From the NCBI GenBank assembly GCA_900546925.1, contig UREV01000029.1, positions 1 through 25,312 on the forward strand: a DNA stretch of 25,312 nucleotides, read 5' to 3'. The notes below the pieces were generated by a model that saw only the letters and a program-made list of their open reading frames with translations, was not told where the DNA came from and did not search any database. This stretch comes from an uncultured Bacteroides sp. (GTDB taxonomy: Bacteria > Bacteroidota > Bacteroidia > Bacteroidales > UBA932). This document shows, piece by piece, positions 15,632 through 23,214 of this stretch (position 1 is the first letter of the stretch; each line of letters opens with the position of its first letter). A program made the translations under genes and the position numbers.

Positions 15632-17146
15632 ATGGTGAATTATCAGTTTACGGACGGAACGATATGTGCCCCGGCCACGATTCCCGGCACTGGAGCGATT
15701 TCAATAATAAGAGTCAGCGGGAAAGAGGCATTGACCATAGCCGACAAAATCATTCATCTTTCAGGCGGGTCCTTGGCTGAAACCGAGGGCTATCGCTTGC
15801 GCTACGGGACGATTTTCAGGGCCGACGGGAGTGTGCTGGACAATGTGATAGTCAGCGTGTTCCGCGCGCCGCACTCCTACACCGGCGAGAATTCGGTCGA
15901 GATTTCGTGCCATGCCTCCAGGTTTATCGTGAACGCGATTCTGGAGGGTCTTGTCAATGCTGGTGCGCGTATCGCTGCTCCCGGCGAGTTCACTCGTCGT
16001 GCTTTCGTGAACGGGAAGATGGATCTTGCTCAGGCTGAAGCTGTTGCGGATGTCATAGCATCTCAGAGCGCGGCTTCGCACAAGGTGGCGATGAATCAGC
16101 TGAAGGGCGGTTTTTCGTCTGAACTTAAGTCGCTTAGGGAGAAGCTTCTCAAGATGACTTCCCTACTGGAGTTGGAACTGGATTTCAGCGAGGAGGATGT
16201 GGAGTTCGCAAGTCGCTCTGAATTAGAGGCTTTGGTAAATGAGGCATTGACCCATATAGGGCGTCTTACAGAGTCTTTCAGTCGTGGCAATGCCATCAAA
16301 AATGGGGTTCCTGTGGCTATCGTGGGTGCGACTAATACTGGTAAGAGTACGCTTCTGAACGCGCTTCTCGGCGAGGACCGCGCAATCGTTTCCGACATCG
16401 CCGGCACGACTCGTGACACTATCGAGGAGACGCTGAATCTGGGCGGCGTGATGTTCCGGTTTATCGATACTGCCGGTATCCGGGAGACTGACGAGGTGGT
16501 CGAAAAGATCGGTATCGAGAGGACGTTCAAGAAGATGGATGAGGCGTCTATCGTCCTGGGTATGACCGACCTGTCGCGCGGAGAGGATTCTGTTCTGGCC
16601 GATGCGGAGTATATTTGGGATAAGGTCAATGCTTCTTCGTCCGGCCAGGAGTTTTTGCTGCTGGTCAATAAGTGTGATGTCGACGGCTGCGAGTCAGTGG
16701 CCGGTGAAGGTCATGTCGCAGGTTATGCAGGGGCCGGTTATGCTGGGACTGGTTATGGGGCTGGTGATGCAGACAAGACCGGAAAGATGGCGAAAATAGA
16801 AGCAACTTTACGCGAGAAAGGCATCTCCGCCAAGCTGATTCCGATATCCGCAAAAACAGGTTACGGTCTGGCAGCATTGACAGAAACCCTGGCGGAAATC
16901 GGCAGACGGATTACGGGCGACACTGACGAGACTCTGGTGACGAATATCCGGCATTATGAGGCGCTGGTGCGCGCTGCGACGGCTCTCGGGCGTGTCCGCG
17001 ACGGGCTGCAGGTGGCGACGCTGCCGCCGGACCTGATCGCGCAGGACCTCCGCGAGGCGCTGTATCATCTCGGGGAAATCGTCGGGGAAATCGGAACGGA
17101 GGAAGTTTTGGGGAATATATTTCGGAAGTTTTGCATCGGAAAATAA
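15632..17146 (+). CDS. mnmE: tRNA uridine-5-carboxymethylaminomethyl modification GTPase
   Basis: MnmE works with MnmG to modify wobble U34 of certain tRNAs (cmnm5U). The N-terminal tetrahydrofolate-binding domain (1-120) has ICAPATIPGTGAISIIRVSG and APGEFTRRAF. The G domain carries P-loop GATNTGKS (232-239), GTTRD (258-262), DTAGIRET (279-286) and NKCD (346-349). The C-terminal CIGK (501-504) holds the catalytic Cys501. At 504 residues it is longer than the usual 450-465. The extra length is a Gly/Ala/Tyr-rich insertion at about 355-385, between NKCD and the SAK motif (406-408), with GY-containing repeats. All catalytic motifs are intact, so it should be active. Confidence 0.97.
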   Translation: MVNYQFTDGTICAPATIPGTGAISIIRVSGKEALTIADKIIHLSGGSLAETEGYRLRYGTIFRADGSVLDNVIVSVFRAPHSYTGENSVEISCHASRFIVNAILEGLVNAGARIAAPGEFTRRAFVNGKMDLAQAEAVADVIASQSAASHKVAMNQLKGGFSSELKSLREKLLKMTSLLELELDFSEEDVEFASRSELEALVNEALTHIGRLTESFSRGNAIKNGVPVAIVGATNTGKSTLLNALLGEDRAIVSDIAGTTRDTIEETLNLGGVMFRFIDTAGIRETDEVVEKIGIERTFKKMDEASIVLGMTDLSRGEDSVLADAEYIWDKVNASSSGQEFLLLVNKCDVDGCESVAGEGHVAGYAGAGYAGTGYGAGDADKTGKMAKIEATLREKGISAKLIPISAKTGYGLAALTETLAEIGRRITGDTDETLVTNIRHYEALVRAATALGRVRDGLQVATLPPDLIAQDLREALYHLGEIVGEIGTEEVLGNIFRKFCIGK

Positions 17147-17194
17147 TTAACTAATTGATTTACAACAAATTACAAGTAAATATTCTTAAAAGAC

Positions 17195-17215
17195 TAAAGA
17201 GGCTGACCCAAAAGG
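17195..17215 (+). repeat. IS left terminal inverted repeat
   Basis: The 21-base end beginning TAAAGAGGCTGACCC is the exact reverse complement of the right end at 19286-19306. Confidence 0.92.
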
Positions 17216-17231
17216 GTTGGTCTCTTTTTTT
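17199..17231 (+). terminator. intrinsic terminator formed by the IS left end
   Basis: GAGGCTGACCC (17199-17209), loop AAAA and GGGTTGGTCTC (17214-17224) pair over 11 positions with three G-U pairs, followed by seven T. It stops plus-strand transcription from mnmE entering the element and probably serves as the bcp-mnmE terminator. Confidence 0.75.
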
Positions 17232-17247
17232 ATATAGGGTGTCGTAG

Positions 17248-17368
17248 AGTTGTCGGAAGGCTCCGACAGAGTTCCGCTTCGCTCCATCCACCCTCCGGAA
17301 CTTCGTTCCTCCGGGAGCCGCTCACGAGGCCGCGGCCGGCCACGCTCTGTCGGAGCCTTCCGGCAACT
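17248..17368. other. long GC-rich stem-loop at the transposase 3' end
   Basis: Arms at 17248-17271 and 17345-17368 are 24-base inverted repeats with one mismatch; the right arm overlaps the transposase stop codon. The loop of about 73 bases is GC-rich and holds a smaller stem GGAAC-TTC-GTTCC. There is no T run, so it is not a standard terminator. It may protect the mRNA or be a structural part of the element. Confidence 0.65.
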
Positions 17369-18968
17369 ACACAGCTGACTTCATTGCCGGTTTTTCAGCA
17401 ACAAGTGCCATACTTTGAGCCTGCTTGTGCTTGGACTTTGCTTTATAAGCAACATACTTCCTGAGGTTATGCGCCAAAGACACCAGCCCCCATTCCACCT
17501 TCGTTTTTCTCGTCGACCTCAGACGGAACCTCTTGAAGCCATGGTTGAACTTGATGTTTCCGAAGCAGGCTTCTGGTTCTATTGGCCTGTTGCTGCGATG
17601 CATCAGTCCGCGCTCGCTTGTGAGCAGTGATTTTGCGGCGCTCCTGTATGAGTTCGCCCTGTGGTTGACCTCCATTGATCTTCGGTCGCGCCTGCCGGTA
17701 TAGCACATTCCGCGCAACGGACATCTCGAACAGTCAGCAGCACTGTACACTGACGTGTGGGATACATATCCTACGTCTGATACCTTCCTCCTGTCAGCGG
17801 TATGCTCCATGTGCTGTCCCATTGGGCACACGTAGTAGTCCTGGTCCTCATTGTAGTACATGTTCGCTTGGAGGAATGGATTTTTCAGGAACTTGCGCTT
17901 CATCTCCTTGTGGAACATGTTGTATTTCACATATGGAGTCATGCCGTTGGCAAACATGAACTCGTAGTTCTGCTCGCTGCCATATCCCGAGTCTGCTACG
18001 ATTTCGCTGCTGTGGAAGCCGAACTTCTCACGGAAGGACTGCAGAAAGGGGATGAGCGTGCCGTAGTCAGTGGGTCTCCAGTACAGGTCATAATTGACAA
18101 TATACTGGTTTTCAGTAGATATCTGGACATTATAACCCGGCTTGGTTTGGCCATTGTTCATGGCGTCCTCCTTCATGTGCATGAGCGTGGCATCCGGATC
18201 GGTCTTGCTGTAGCTGTTCCGCTCTCCGAGTATCTCAAGATGTTTGTCATACTCATCCAGTTTCGGAAGGCTCTCTTCCTTCACCCTGGTTACGGCCTTG
18301 CGAAGCTTCCTGTCCGCAACACCTTCCTTGTCCATCTTCTCAAGGATACGGTCCGTGCGCTGTTGAAGGTCTTCCTTGGTGATCTCCTCTGGCTGTTCGG
18401 CGGCATTCTCCTCGGCAAGTGCCTCTTCGGCTTCCTTCAGGACGCCATCCACCTTGGCCAGCAGTTTCTCCTTGTTCTTCTCTACGGAGCCTTTCCAGAC
18501 AAAGGTGTACTTGTTCGCGACGGATTCTATCTTGGTGCCGTCTATGTACTGCACGTCCAGAGATATGAGGCCCTCGTCATGAAGCAGTTCCACGACTTGA
18601 TGGAAGATGGACTCGAAGCGTCCGTCGGCAAGCCTCTCGCTCCTGAAGCGGTTGATTGTCCTGAAGTCTGGACGGTTCATCCCGCTCAACCACATGAAGA
18701 ACACGTTCTCCTCCAACAGAGACGCCATGCGACGTCCGGAATAGATGTTGGTCAAATAGGCATACACGATTACCTTGAGCAGCATGCGCGGATGATAGCT
18801 CGTTGTGCCGCCACCCTTGTAGGTGGATTCAATTTCACTGATGTCGAGATTGTCCAGGATTGCATTTACGGTGCGGACGGGATGATTCTCGGGAACGAAG
18901 TCGCCAATGCATGGAGGGAAAAGAAGAAAATCGTTCTGATTGTAATCTTTATATTGTATCTTTGTCAT
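17367..18968 (-). CDS. IS1182-family transposase
   Basis: A DDE-type transposase of 533 residues from the chosen ATG at 18968. A longer frame begins at 19025, but the -7 box at 19005-19012 lies inside that extension, so the shorter start is favoured. The N-terminal DUF772-like region includes HPRMLLKVIVYAYL (59-72) and DFRTINRFR (101-109). Likely catalytic residues are Asp143 (YIDGTKIES), Asp326 (IVADSGYGSEQN) and Glu464 (RPIEPEACFGN). An acidic coiled-coil insertion lies at about 165-215, and a cysteine-rich segment CPMGQH...CSRCPLRGMC at 381-422. The frame is intact, so the element may still be active. Confidence 0.95.
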   Translation of the reverse strand: MTKIQYKDYNQNDFLLFPPCIGDFVPENHPVRTVNAILDNLDISEIESTYKGGGTTSYHPRMLLKVIVYAYLTNIYSGRRMASLLEENVFFMWLSGMNRPDFRTINRFRSERLADGRFESIFHQVVELLHDEGLISLDVQYIDGTKIESVANKYTFVWKGSVEKNKEKLLAKVDGVLKEAEEALAEENAAEQPEEITKEDLQQRTDRILEKMDKEGVADRKLRKAVTRVKEESLPKLDEYDKHLEILGERNSYSKTDPDATLMHMKEDAMNNGQTKPGYNVQISTENQYIVNYDLYWRPTDYGTLIPFLQSFREKFGFHSSEIVADSGYGSEQNYEFMFANGMTPYVKYNMFHKEMKRKFLKNPFLQANMYYNEDQDYYVCPMGQHMEHTADRRKVSDVGYVSHTSVYSAADCSRCPLRGMCYTGRRDRRSMEVNHRANSYRSAAKSLLTSERGLMHRSNRPIEPEACFGNIKFNHGFKRFRLRSTRKTKVEWGLVSLAHNLRKYVAYKAKSKHKQAQSMALVAEKPAMKSAV

Positions 18969-19004
18969 CGTATGAGTGATATTTGTTTTTTGTTTTTTGC
19001 ACTT

Positions 19005-19036
19005 CAAATATACAAAATCTTTCATACAAAAACAAT
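19005..19036 (-). promoter_or_regulatory. transposase promoter
   Basis: TATATTTG (19005-19012) is an exact -7 box. ATTG (19033-19036) lies 20 bases upstream as a partial -33 box. Transcription would start near 18998, about 30 bases before the ATG at 18968. Confidence 0.5.
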
Positions 19037-19069
19037 AGCTATTCTTTTGATTATCAAAGGAATAGCTAT
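19035..19069. promoter_or_regulatory. inverted repeat next to the transposase promoter
   Basis: Arms of 17 bases at 19035-19051 and 19053-19069 (ATAGCTATTC... / ...GAATAGCTAT) pair with one mismatch around a single base. It abuts the -33 region, so it may be an operator or a transposase binding site inside the element. Confidence 0.55.
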
Positions 19070-19269
19070 ATTTTTTTGACGTGGCTATAGCGGGAGGATG
19101 ACAGGGGCTGAGTATGCGTGTCTACCAGCTGATACGGGTATCGGGAGGGCGCCCGACAGCGACAAGTGGTCATCGAACAGCACGCAGGAAACGTTTGGAT
19201 GATCTGGAGCGAATAATACGAATGGTGTCCTCTGCAATACCTATCATCACATTCAGATACTATCCTTAT

Positions 19270-19302
19270 AAAAAAAAGAAGCTGACCTTTTGGGTCAGCC
19301 TC
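19270..19302 (-). terminator. intrinsic terminator formed by the IS right end
   Basis: On the minus strand GAGGCTGACC, a five-base loop and GGTCAGCTTC form a 10-bp stem with one G-U pair, followed by seven T. It stops minus-strand transcripts coming from the sbcC side before they reach the transposase promoter. Confidence 0.75.
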
Positions 19303-19306
19303 TTTA
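19286..19306 (-). repeat. IS right terminal inverted repeat
   Basis: Exact 21-base reverse complement of 17195-17215. The outermost bases supply the TAA stop that closes the truncated primase frame. Confidence 0.92.
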
Positions 19307-19690
19307 TTTATTCCGGAGGAAACTGATAGCATCACCCACATTTACGGTTGAATTCAGGACTACACAATCGCAGTCCAATTTGTTGACTCCTCTCATTGTC
19401 AGCAGGGAAAGGTAATCCATGAACCCTTCAAAGACCATCACCTTGACATCACCGGCATCGGGACATATCGGGGCAGTTGGTCTGTTTTTCCACACCGTAG
19501 CACCGTTCACTATGGTTGAAATGGAGTTGACATTGGTCCCTTTGAAGAAACTGTTGCGCAGTACATATCCCTGCCTGTCGTTCCGAAAGCCAATGGCAAA
19601 CATCCGGCTGTCGGATGAACCTATCCTGAAATCCACTTCATCACACCAGAGGCTTGCAAGGTCAGGATATATGACTACTTCGGCTAGGAT
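19304..19690 (-). pseudogene. truncated mobile-element DNA primase (Toprim) fragment
   Basis: The minus-strand frame from about 19690 to 19304 reads as the middle of a Bacteroidota mobile-element primase: FAIGFRNDRQGYVLRNSFFKG, then VMVFEGFMDYLSLLTMRG, which is the first Toprim motif with its Glu. The frame ends at the IS junction, where the IS supplies the stop, so the later Toprim DxD motif is lost. The upstream end fades at about 19690, where a plus-strand ORF begins; the N-terminal zinc region is missing. The frame stays open to 19873, but that part is antisense to the plus-strand ORF. No primase sequence lies left of the IS. Confidence 0.7.
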
Positions 19691-19696
19691 GTGAAG

Positions 19697-19984
19697 ATGG
19701 TGTTCACCTATGCCGACGACAAGGCACCGTCGAGGGCAACTGCATATGCCATTCTGAATATGCTGGACCCATCCAAGAAGCTCAATCTCCTCTTCGTCGA
19801 GATGAAGCTCAACAACTTCAACTTCGAGACAATCGGTGCCAAACTCAGCCGCACCGCCCAGGCCGTCAACCACTGGTTCCTGGAGGACGAGATTGCAGTC
19901 TCAATGCTATTCAAGTTCGCAAATGCAATGGGCGCGACTCTGGAGCTCGTGCCGGAGGTGAGGGGGAAGGGGTTGTATAAATAA
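19697..19984 (+). CDS. small HTH-like protein of a mobile-element remnant
   Basis: The ATG at 19697 gives 95 residues (a GTG at 19691 adds two); an in-frame TAG at 19685 limits it upstream. The central segment FETIGAKLSRTAQAVNHWFLED resembles a helix-turn-helix, followed by IAVSMLFKFANAMGATLELV, which suggests an XRE-like small regulator. I do not recognise a specific family. It abuts the primase fragment tail to tail and has no obvious promoter, so it may itself be a truncated piece. Confidence 0.5.
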   Translation: MVFTYADDKAPSRATAYAILNMLDPSKKLNLLFVEMKLNNFNFETIGAKLSRTAQAVNHWFLEDEIAVSMLFKFANAMGATLELVPEVRGKGLYK

Positions 19985-20053
19985 GAATAACAAAAAAAGC
20001 TATATCTAAATCATTTAACCGATTTAAATATTTCGTATCTATTTGATATATAA

Positions 20054-20099
20054 AGAAAAATTCCTCCAACAGGCCGTGCAAAGCTGAATTTGGAGGAAT
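20054..20099 (-). terminator. intrinsic terminator of the sbcDC operon
   Basis: ATTCCTCCAA (20060-20069) and TTGGAGGAAT (20090-20099) form a perfect 10-bp stem with a 20-base loop. On the minus strand the stem is followed by TTTTTCTTT. It lies about 100 bases after the sbcC stop codon. Confidence 0.65.
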
Positions 20100-20133
20100 C
20101 GCAAAATAAATCTGCCTGGCCAGTTCCCATAAT

Positions 20134-20169
20134 GAAATCGGGATGACCTTATTTAGCCATCCCGATTTC
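20134..20169 (-). terminator. strong hairpin downstream of sbcC
   Basis: GAAATCGGGATG (20134-20145) and CATCCCGATTTC (20158-20169) form a perfect 12-bp stem with a 12-base loop, 34 bases after sbcC. It lacks a T run. It may protect the mRNA 3' end or act with the hairpin at 20060-20099. Confidence 0.55.
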
Positions 20170-20202
20170 GTTACTAATATTCGACAGAGGATTTTTCTTG
20201 TC

Positions 20203-23200
20203 TTATAAAGTGTTCTTGATCTTGACCTTGCTGCGACCCTCTCCCTTCTTCTCCACCTGAATCTTGACAGGGATTCTCTCGTCGAGTTCCTCTCGGTGCG
20301 AGATTATACCTACTCTACGTTCGGTCTGGCCTGCAATCTCCTGAAGTTTTTCCAGCGTCTCCATCACGGAGTCGAGACTCTTCTCATCGAGCGTTCCGAA
20401 ACCCTCGTCGATGAACAGGATGTTGACGTTCATGTCAGGACGGTTCAGGGATGACAGCGCGAGCGACAGGGCGAGTGAGATCATGAACCTCTCACCACCG
20501 GAGAGGACGGTAACGCTTCGTATCTGGTCTTTGTTGTAGCGGTCGAGCACGAGGATGGACAGCTGTTCGTTGTCCTCGCTGCAGGTAAGGGCGTAACGGT
20601 CTGTGATCTTCTCCAGATAGATATTTGCATTGTTGAGCAGAGGACGGAGGATGTATGTCTGTACAAGGGTGCGGAAACGCGTGCCTCCGAAATAAGTGTT
20701 AAGGATATTCCACTTCTTGTACAGTGCTTCTGCCTTGTCCAATTCGCCCTTGGCGGCGTCGCGGCGTGCGATATTGGCATCGTTCTCCTCAAGCTGGGTC
20801 GCGATGACATTGATTTTTCCAACCAGGTCATCGTTCTGCTCTTTGTAGCTTTTCTTCAGATCAAGGAGGGCCTGCATCTGCGGAGCGTCTTTTTCCTCAG
20901 TAACATGGAGAGCCTCAAGTGCAGTTTTGATGTTATCAAGAGCCGTCTTTACGGCATCCGACTTGGACTTCAACTTCTCGTCGGTCTCCTTCACGAACTC
21001 TCTGGCCTTTCCCAGCTCGGAAGCTCTTTCGGAAATCCTCACGAGGTCACCCTCAGTCTTGCCTGAACTATTGTAGTAAGGCTCGAGTACCTCATTGCAT
21101 TCCGAGATAGTTGTATAAAGAGATGTTACCAGTGCTGCATCGCCTGAGACATTTTTAAGCAGAGTGTTCCACTCAGTGGTGATATCCTTGCACTCATACT
21201 CTCTCGGATCGACATCGAAATCCCAGCCGTGGTGTTTTTCTATCACAGCGTTGCGGGTGATTTCGATGCTCCTGACAATCTGCACGTCCTTGTTGAACTT
21301 GTTCAGGGCATCATCCAGAGGCTTCTTCGCTTTCTGGGCCTCAGTGATCTTTGTCTGAAGGCCTTCAGCCTGCTTCTGTATCTCATGCAGTTCGGACTCT
21401 CGTATCTTTATAGCTTCCAGAGCAGAGGAGATCTGTTCGGCGATAGGCTTTTCTATGTCGATGCCCATCTTTGCCGCATCTTCTCCAAGTTTCTTCCTTT
21501 CGTTCCCGACAGCTTTGACCTTATTTTCAAGGTCGCCTTTCTTGGTCTCGATTGCTCCGGATGCCCTGTCGTATGCTGACTTGGCAGCATCGCGGTCACC
21601 TTCGGCTTTCTTAAGTGCCTCCGCAGTATCCTTCTGCTCCTTTTCGAAAGGAGTAAGCAGGGCCTTGAACTCTTCATCAAGATGTATCTCACTTATATGC
21701 TGGCCGCACAGAGGGCATATCTCTGCATTCTCATCCACAAGTCTCTTCCTGATGCTTATCATCGCATCCTGGACGCCCGTGCTCATCGTGCTGAAACGCT
21801 TTTCTGCAGTATCAGCCTTTGCCTTGGCGTCATCATACGCTTTCTGTGCACCTTCAAGCTTATCCTTGTCTGTTCCCAGGGCCTTTTCATCGGCTTTGAT
21901 CTCTTCTTCAAGAGACTTGCAGATCAAAGTATCAGCCGCTAACTTTTCTTCACGTGTGGCGATGGCAGCTAGATCTGGCTTGCGGGATGAGAGACTTTTC
22001 AGTTCCGTGTTGACAGCGCCGGGCTTGAGAGCATTGCGCTGCTCTGTCATTTCATCAATCTCTGCCTGCTTGTCATCGACCGCCTTCTTCGGGTCTCCTT
22101 GGGCCTTCAGGGCTTCACGTCTTGCTTCCAGATCTGCGGAAAGCGTAAGGAATGTCTTCTTCTGAGCTTCTATCCTATCCTTGGCAGCAGTGATATCAGC
22201 CATTGCTTTCCTGAGGACTGAAAGTCTCTGACGTTCAGTCGACGTCGAATCCCAGTCGGTGACCAGGGCCTTCGCATCCTTGTATTCCTCTCCCTTTGTG
22301 ACCGCCTCCAATCTTGTACGCTCTGTAGTCTCGCTGTCAGCCATCTTCCGGTTGGTCTCTACGGCAGTCACGAGCCTTATGGTCTCCTCGTTGGCGGCAT
22401 CCTTCTTCCCTAGCTTGTCCCTCTCGCCTTCAAGTATTTTCTTCTCCTCGGTGAGGGCATCCACCTTGTCCGTTGGAAGTGTATGCTGGGACTCGGTGTC
22501 GTATGCAACCTGAGCCGTTTCACGGTTAGTCTTAGCCTTGTCGAAAAGGCTCTTTATGGCTTTCCCATATGCCGTGAAGTGTTCTGTATTGGTAAGCTGC
22601 TCAAGAATTGATTCCCTCTCCTTCTTGTCTCCGGTCAGGAATGCGGCGAACTGCCCCTGCGCAAGCATGGCCATGCGGCCGAACTGAGCGAAGGAGAGAC
22701 CTACCGCACTGAGGATGGTCTGCTCCACATTGTCCTTTGTCCAGTCCCCTCCTCCGATCTTGATCTCCCACTTCGGAGCCCTATGCTTCATAGGACGAAG
22801 TCCGGTCGCCTTGTCCGTGTTGCCCAGGAGCATTCCGAGAGTCAACTTTGCACGATACTCGACACCGTCATTGCCGGTAAAAGCGACCTCGCTGTAGCAT
22901 TCGTCCTTATCCGAGATGCCAAGACGAGTGTATTGCTCGATACTGCCTACGCGGATGCTCTCGCCACCTGCGTCGGTGAACTCGTTCTTGTTCGCATTGG
23001 TTACACCCGCTATACGTGGCGTGCTCTTGTAAAGGGCCATCGAGATACCATCAAGGATGACTGACTTGCCCGCGCCGGTATCTCCGCTGATAAGGAAAAC
23101 CGATGCAGGTGTGCCTGTCACGCCGTCGTTCAGGCCCTTCTCGAAATCTATGTCCGCCTCTTCAATAGAAGCGATATTACGCAAATGCAGTTCTTTTATC

Positions 23201-23205
23201 TTCAT
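20203..23205 (-). CDS. sbcC: SbcC, ATPase subunit of the SbcCD nuclease
   Basis: A 1000-residue Rad50-like SMC-family ATPase. With SbcD it cuts hairpins and processes blocked DNA ends. The N-terminal half of the ATPase has Walker A GDTGAGKS (41-48) and a Q-loop region LAQGQFAAFL (181-190). A long coiled coil (about 210-480 and 520-830) is split at its apex by the zinc hook CPLC (497-500), which dimerises two molecules. The C-terminal half has signature LSGGER (902-907), Walker B ILFIDE (929-934) with GFGTLD, and HREELDERI. Length and domain order are normal. It starts 9 bases after sbcD ends. Two hairpins follow the gene. Confidence 0.97.
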   Translation of the reverse strand: MKIKELHLRNIASIEEADIDFEKGLNDGVTGTPASVFLISGDTGAGKSVILDGISMALYKSTPRIAGVTNANKNEFTDAGGESIRVGSIEQYTRLGISDKDECYSEVAFTGNDGVEYRAKLTLGMLLGNTDKATGLRPMKHRAPKWEIKIGGGDWTKDNVEQTILSAVGLSFAQFGRMAMLAQGQFAAFLTGDKKERESILEQLTNTEHFTAYGKAIKSLFDKAKTNRETAQVAYDTESQHTLPTDKVDALTEEKKILEGERDKLGKKDAANEETIRLVTAVETNRKMADSETTERTRLEAVTKGEEYKDAKALVTDWDSTSTERQRLSVLRKAMADITAAKDRIEAQKKTFLTLSADLEARREALKAQGDPKKAVDDKQAEIDEMTEQRNALKPGAVNTELKSLSSRKPDLAAIATREEKLAADTLICKSLEEEIKADEKALGTDKDKLEGAQKAYDDAKAKADTAEKRFSTMSTGVQDAMISIRKRLVDENAEICPLCGQHISEIHLDEEFKALLTPFEKEQKDTAEALKKAEGDRDAAKSAYDRASGAIETKKGDLENKVKAVGNERKKLGEDAAKMGIDIEKPIAEQISSALEAIKIRESELHEIQKQAEGLQTKITEAQKAKKPLDDALNKFNKDVQIVRSIEITRNAVIEKHHGWDFDVDPREYECKDITTEWNTLLKNVSGDAALVTSLYTTISECNEVLEPYYNSSGKTEGDLVRISERASELGKAREFVKETDEKLKSKSDAVKTALDNIKTALEALHVTEEKDAPQMQALLDLKKSYKEQNDDLVGKINVIATQLEENDANIARRDAAKGELDKAEALYKKWNILNTYFGGTRFRTLVQTYILRPLLNNANIYLEKITDRYALTCSEDNEQLSILVLDRYNKDQIRSVTVLSGGERFMISLALSLALSSLNRPDMNVNILFIDEGFGTLDEKSLDSVMETLEKLQEIAGQTERRVGIISHREELDERIPVKIQVEKKGEGRSKVKIKNTL

Positions 23206-23214
23206 ACTCCCTGG

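Larger units (their letters stand above)
17195..19306 (-). mobile_element. complete IS1182-family insertion sequence
   Basis: A 2112-base element bounded by perfect 21-bp terminal inverted repeats (17195-17215 and 19286-19306), containing one intact minus-strand transposase. Flanking bases (AGAC on the left, TTAT on the right) show no target duplication, so either the sites have decayed or an adjacent deletion has occurred. It lies 48 bases after mnmE and cuts a primase fragment on its right. Confidence 0.92.

Noticed and set aside
306..17332. Shared CTCGTGAGCGG string between the left repeat array and the IS stem-loop near 17320
   Set aside because: The match is only 11 bases with no similarity outside it, so chance is sufficient.
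18969..19025. 19-residue N-terminal extension of the transposase
   Set aside because: It would require translation from within the -7 promoter box at 19005-19012; the ATG at 18968 fits the promoter and family start better.
17802..19079. 425-residue plus-strand ORF
   Set aside because: It is antisense to the intact IS1182 transposase and has no recognisable domain.
21455..22165. 236-residue plus-strand ORF
   Set aside because: Antisense to the sbcC coiled coil; Ser/Leu-rich composition is the usual shadow of Glu/Lys-rich coding sequence.
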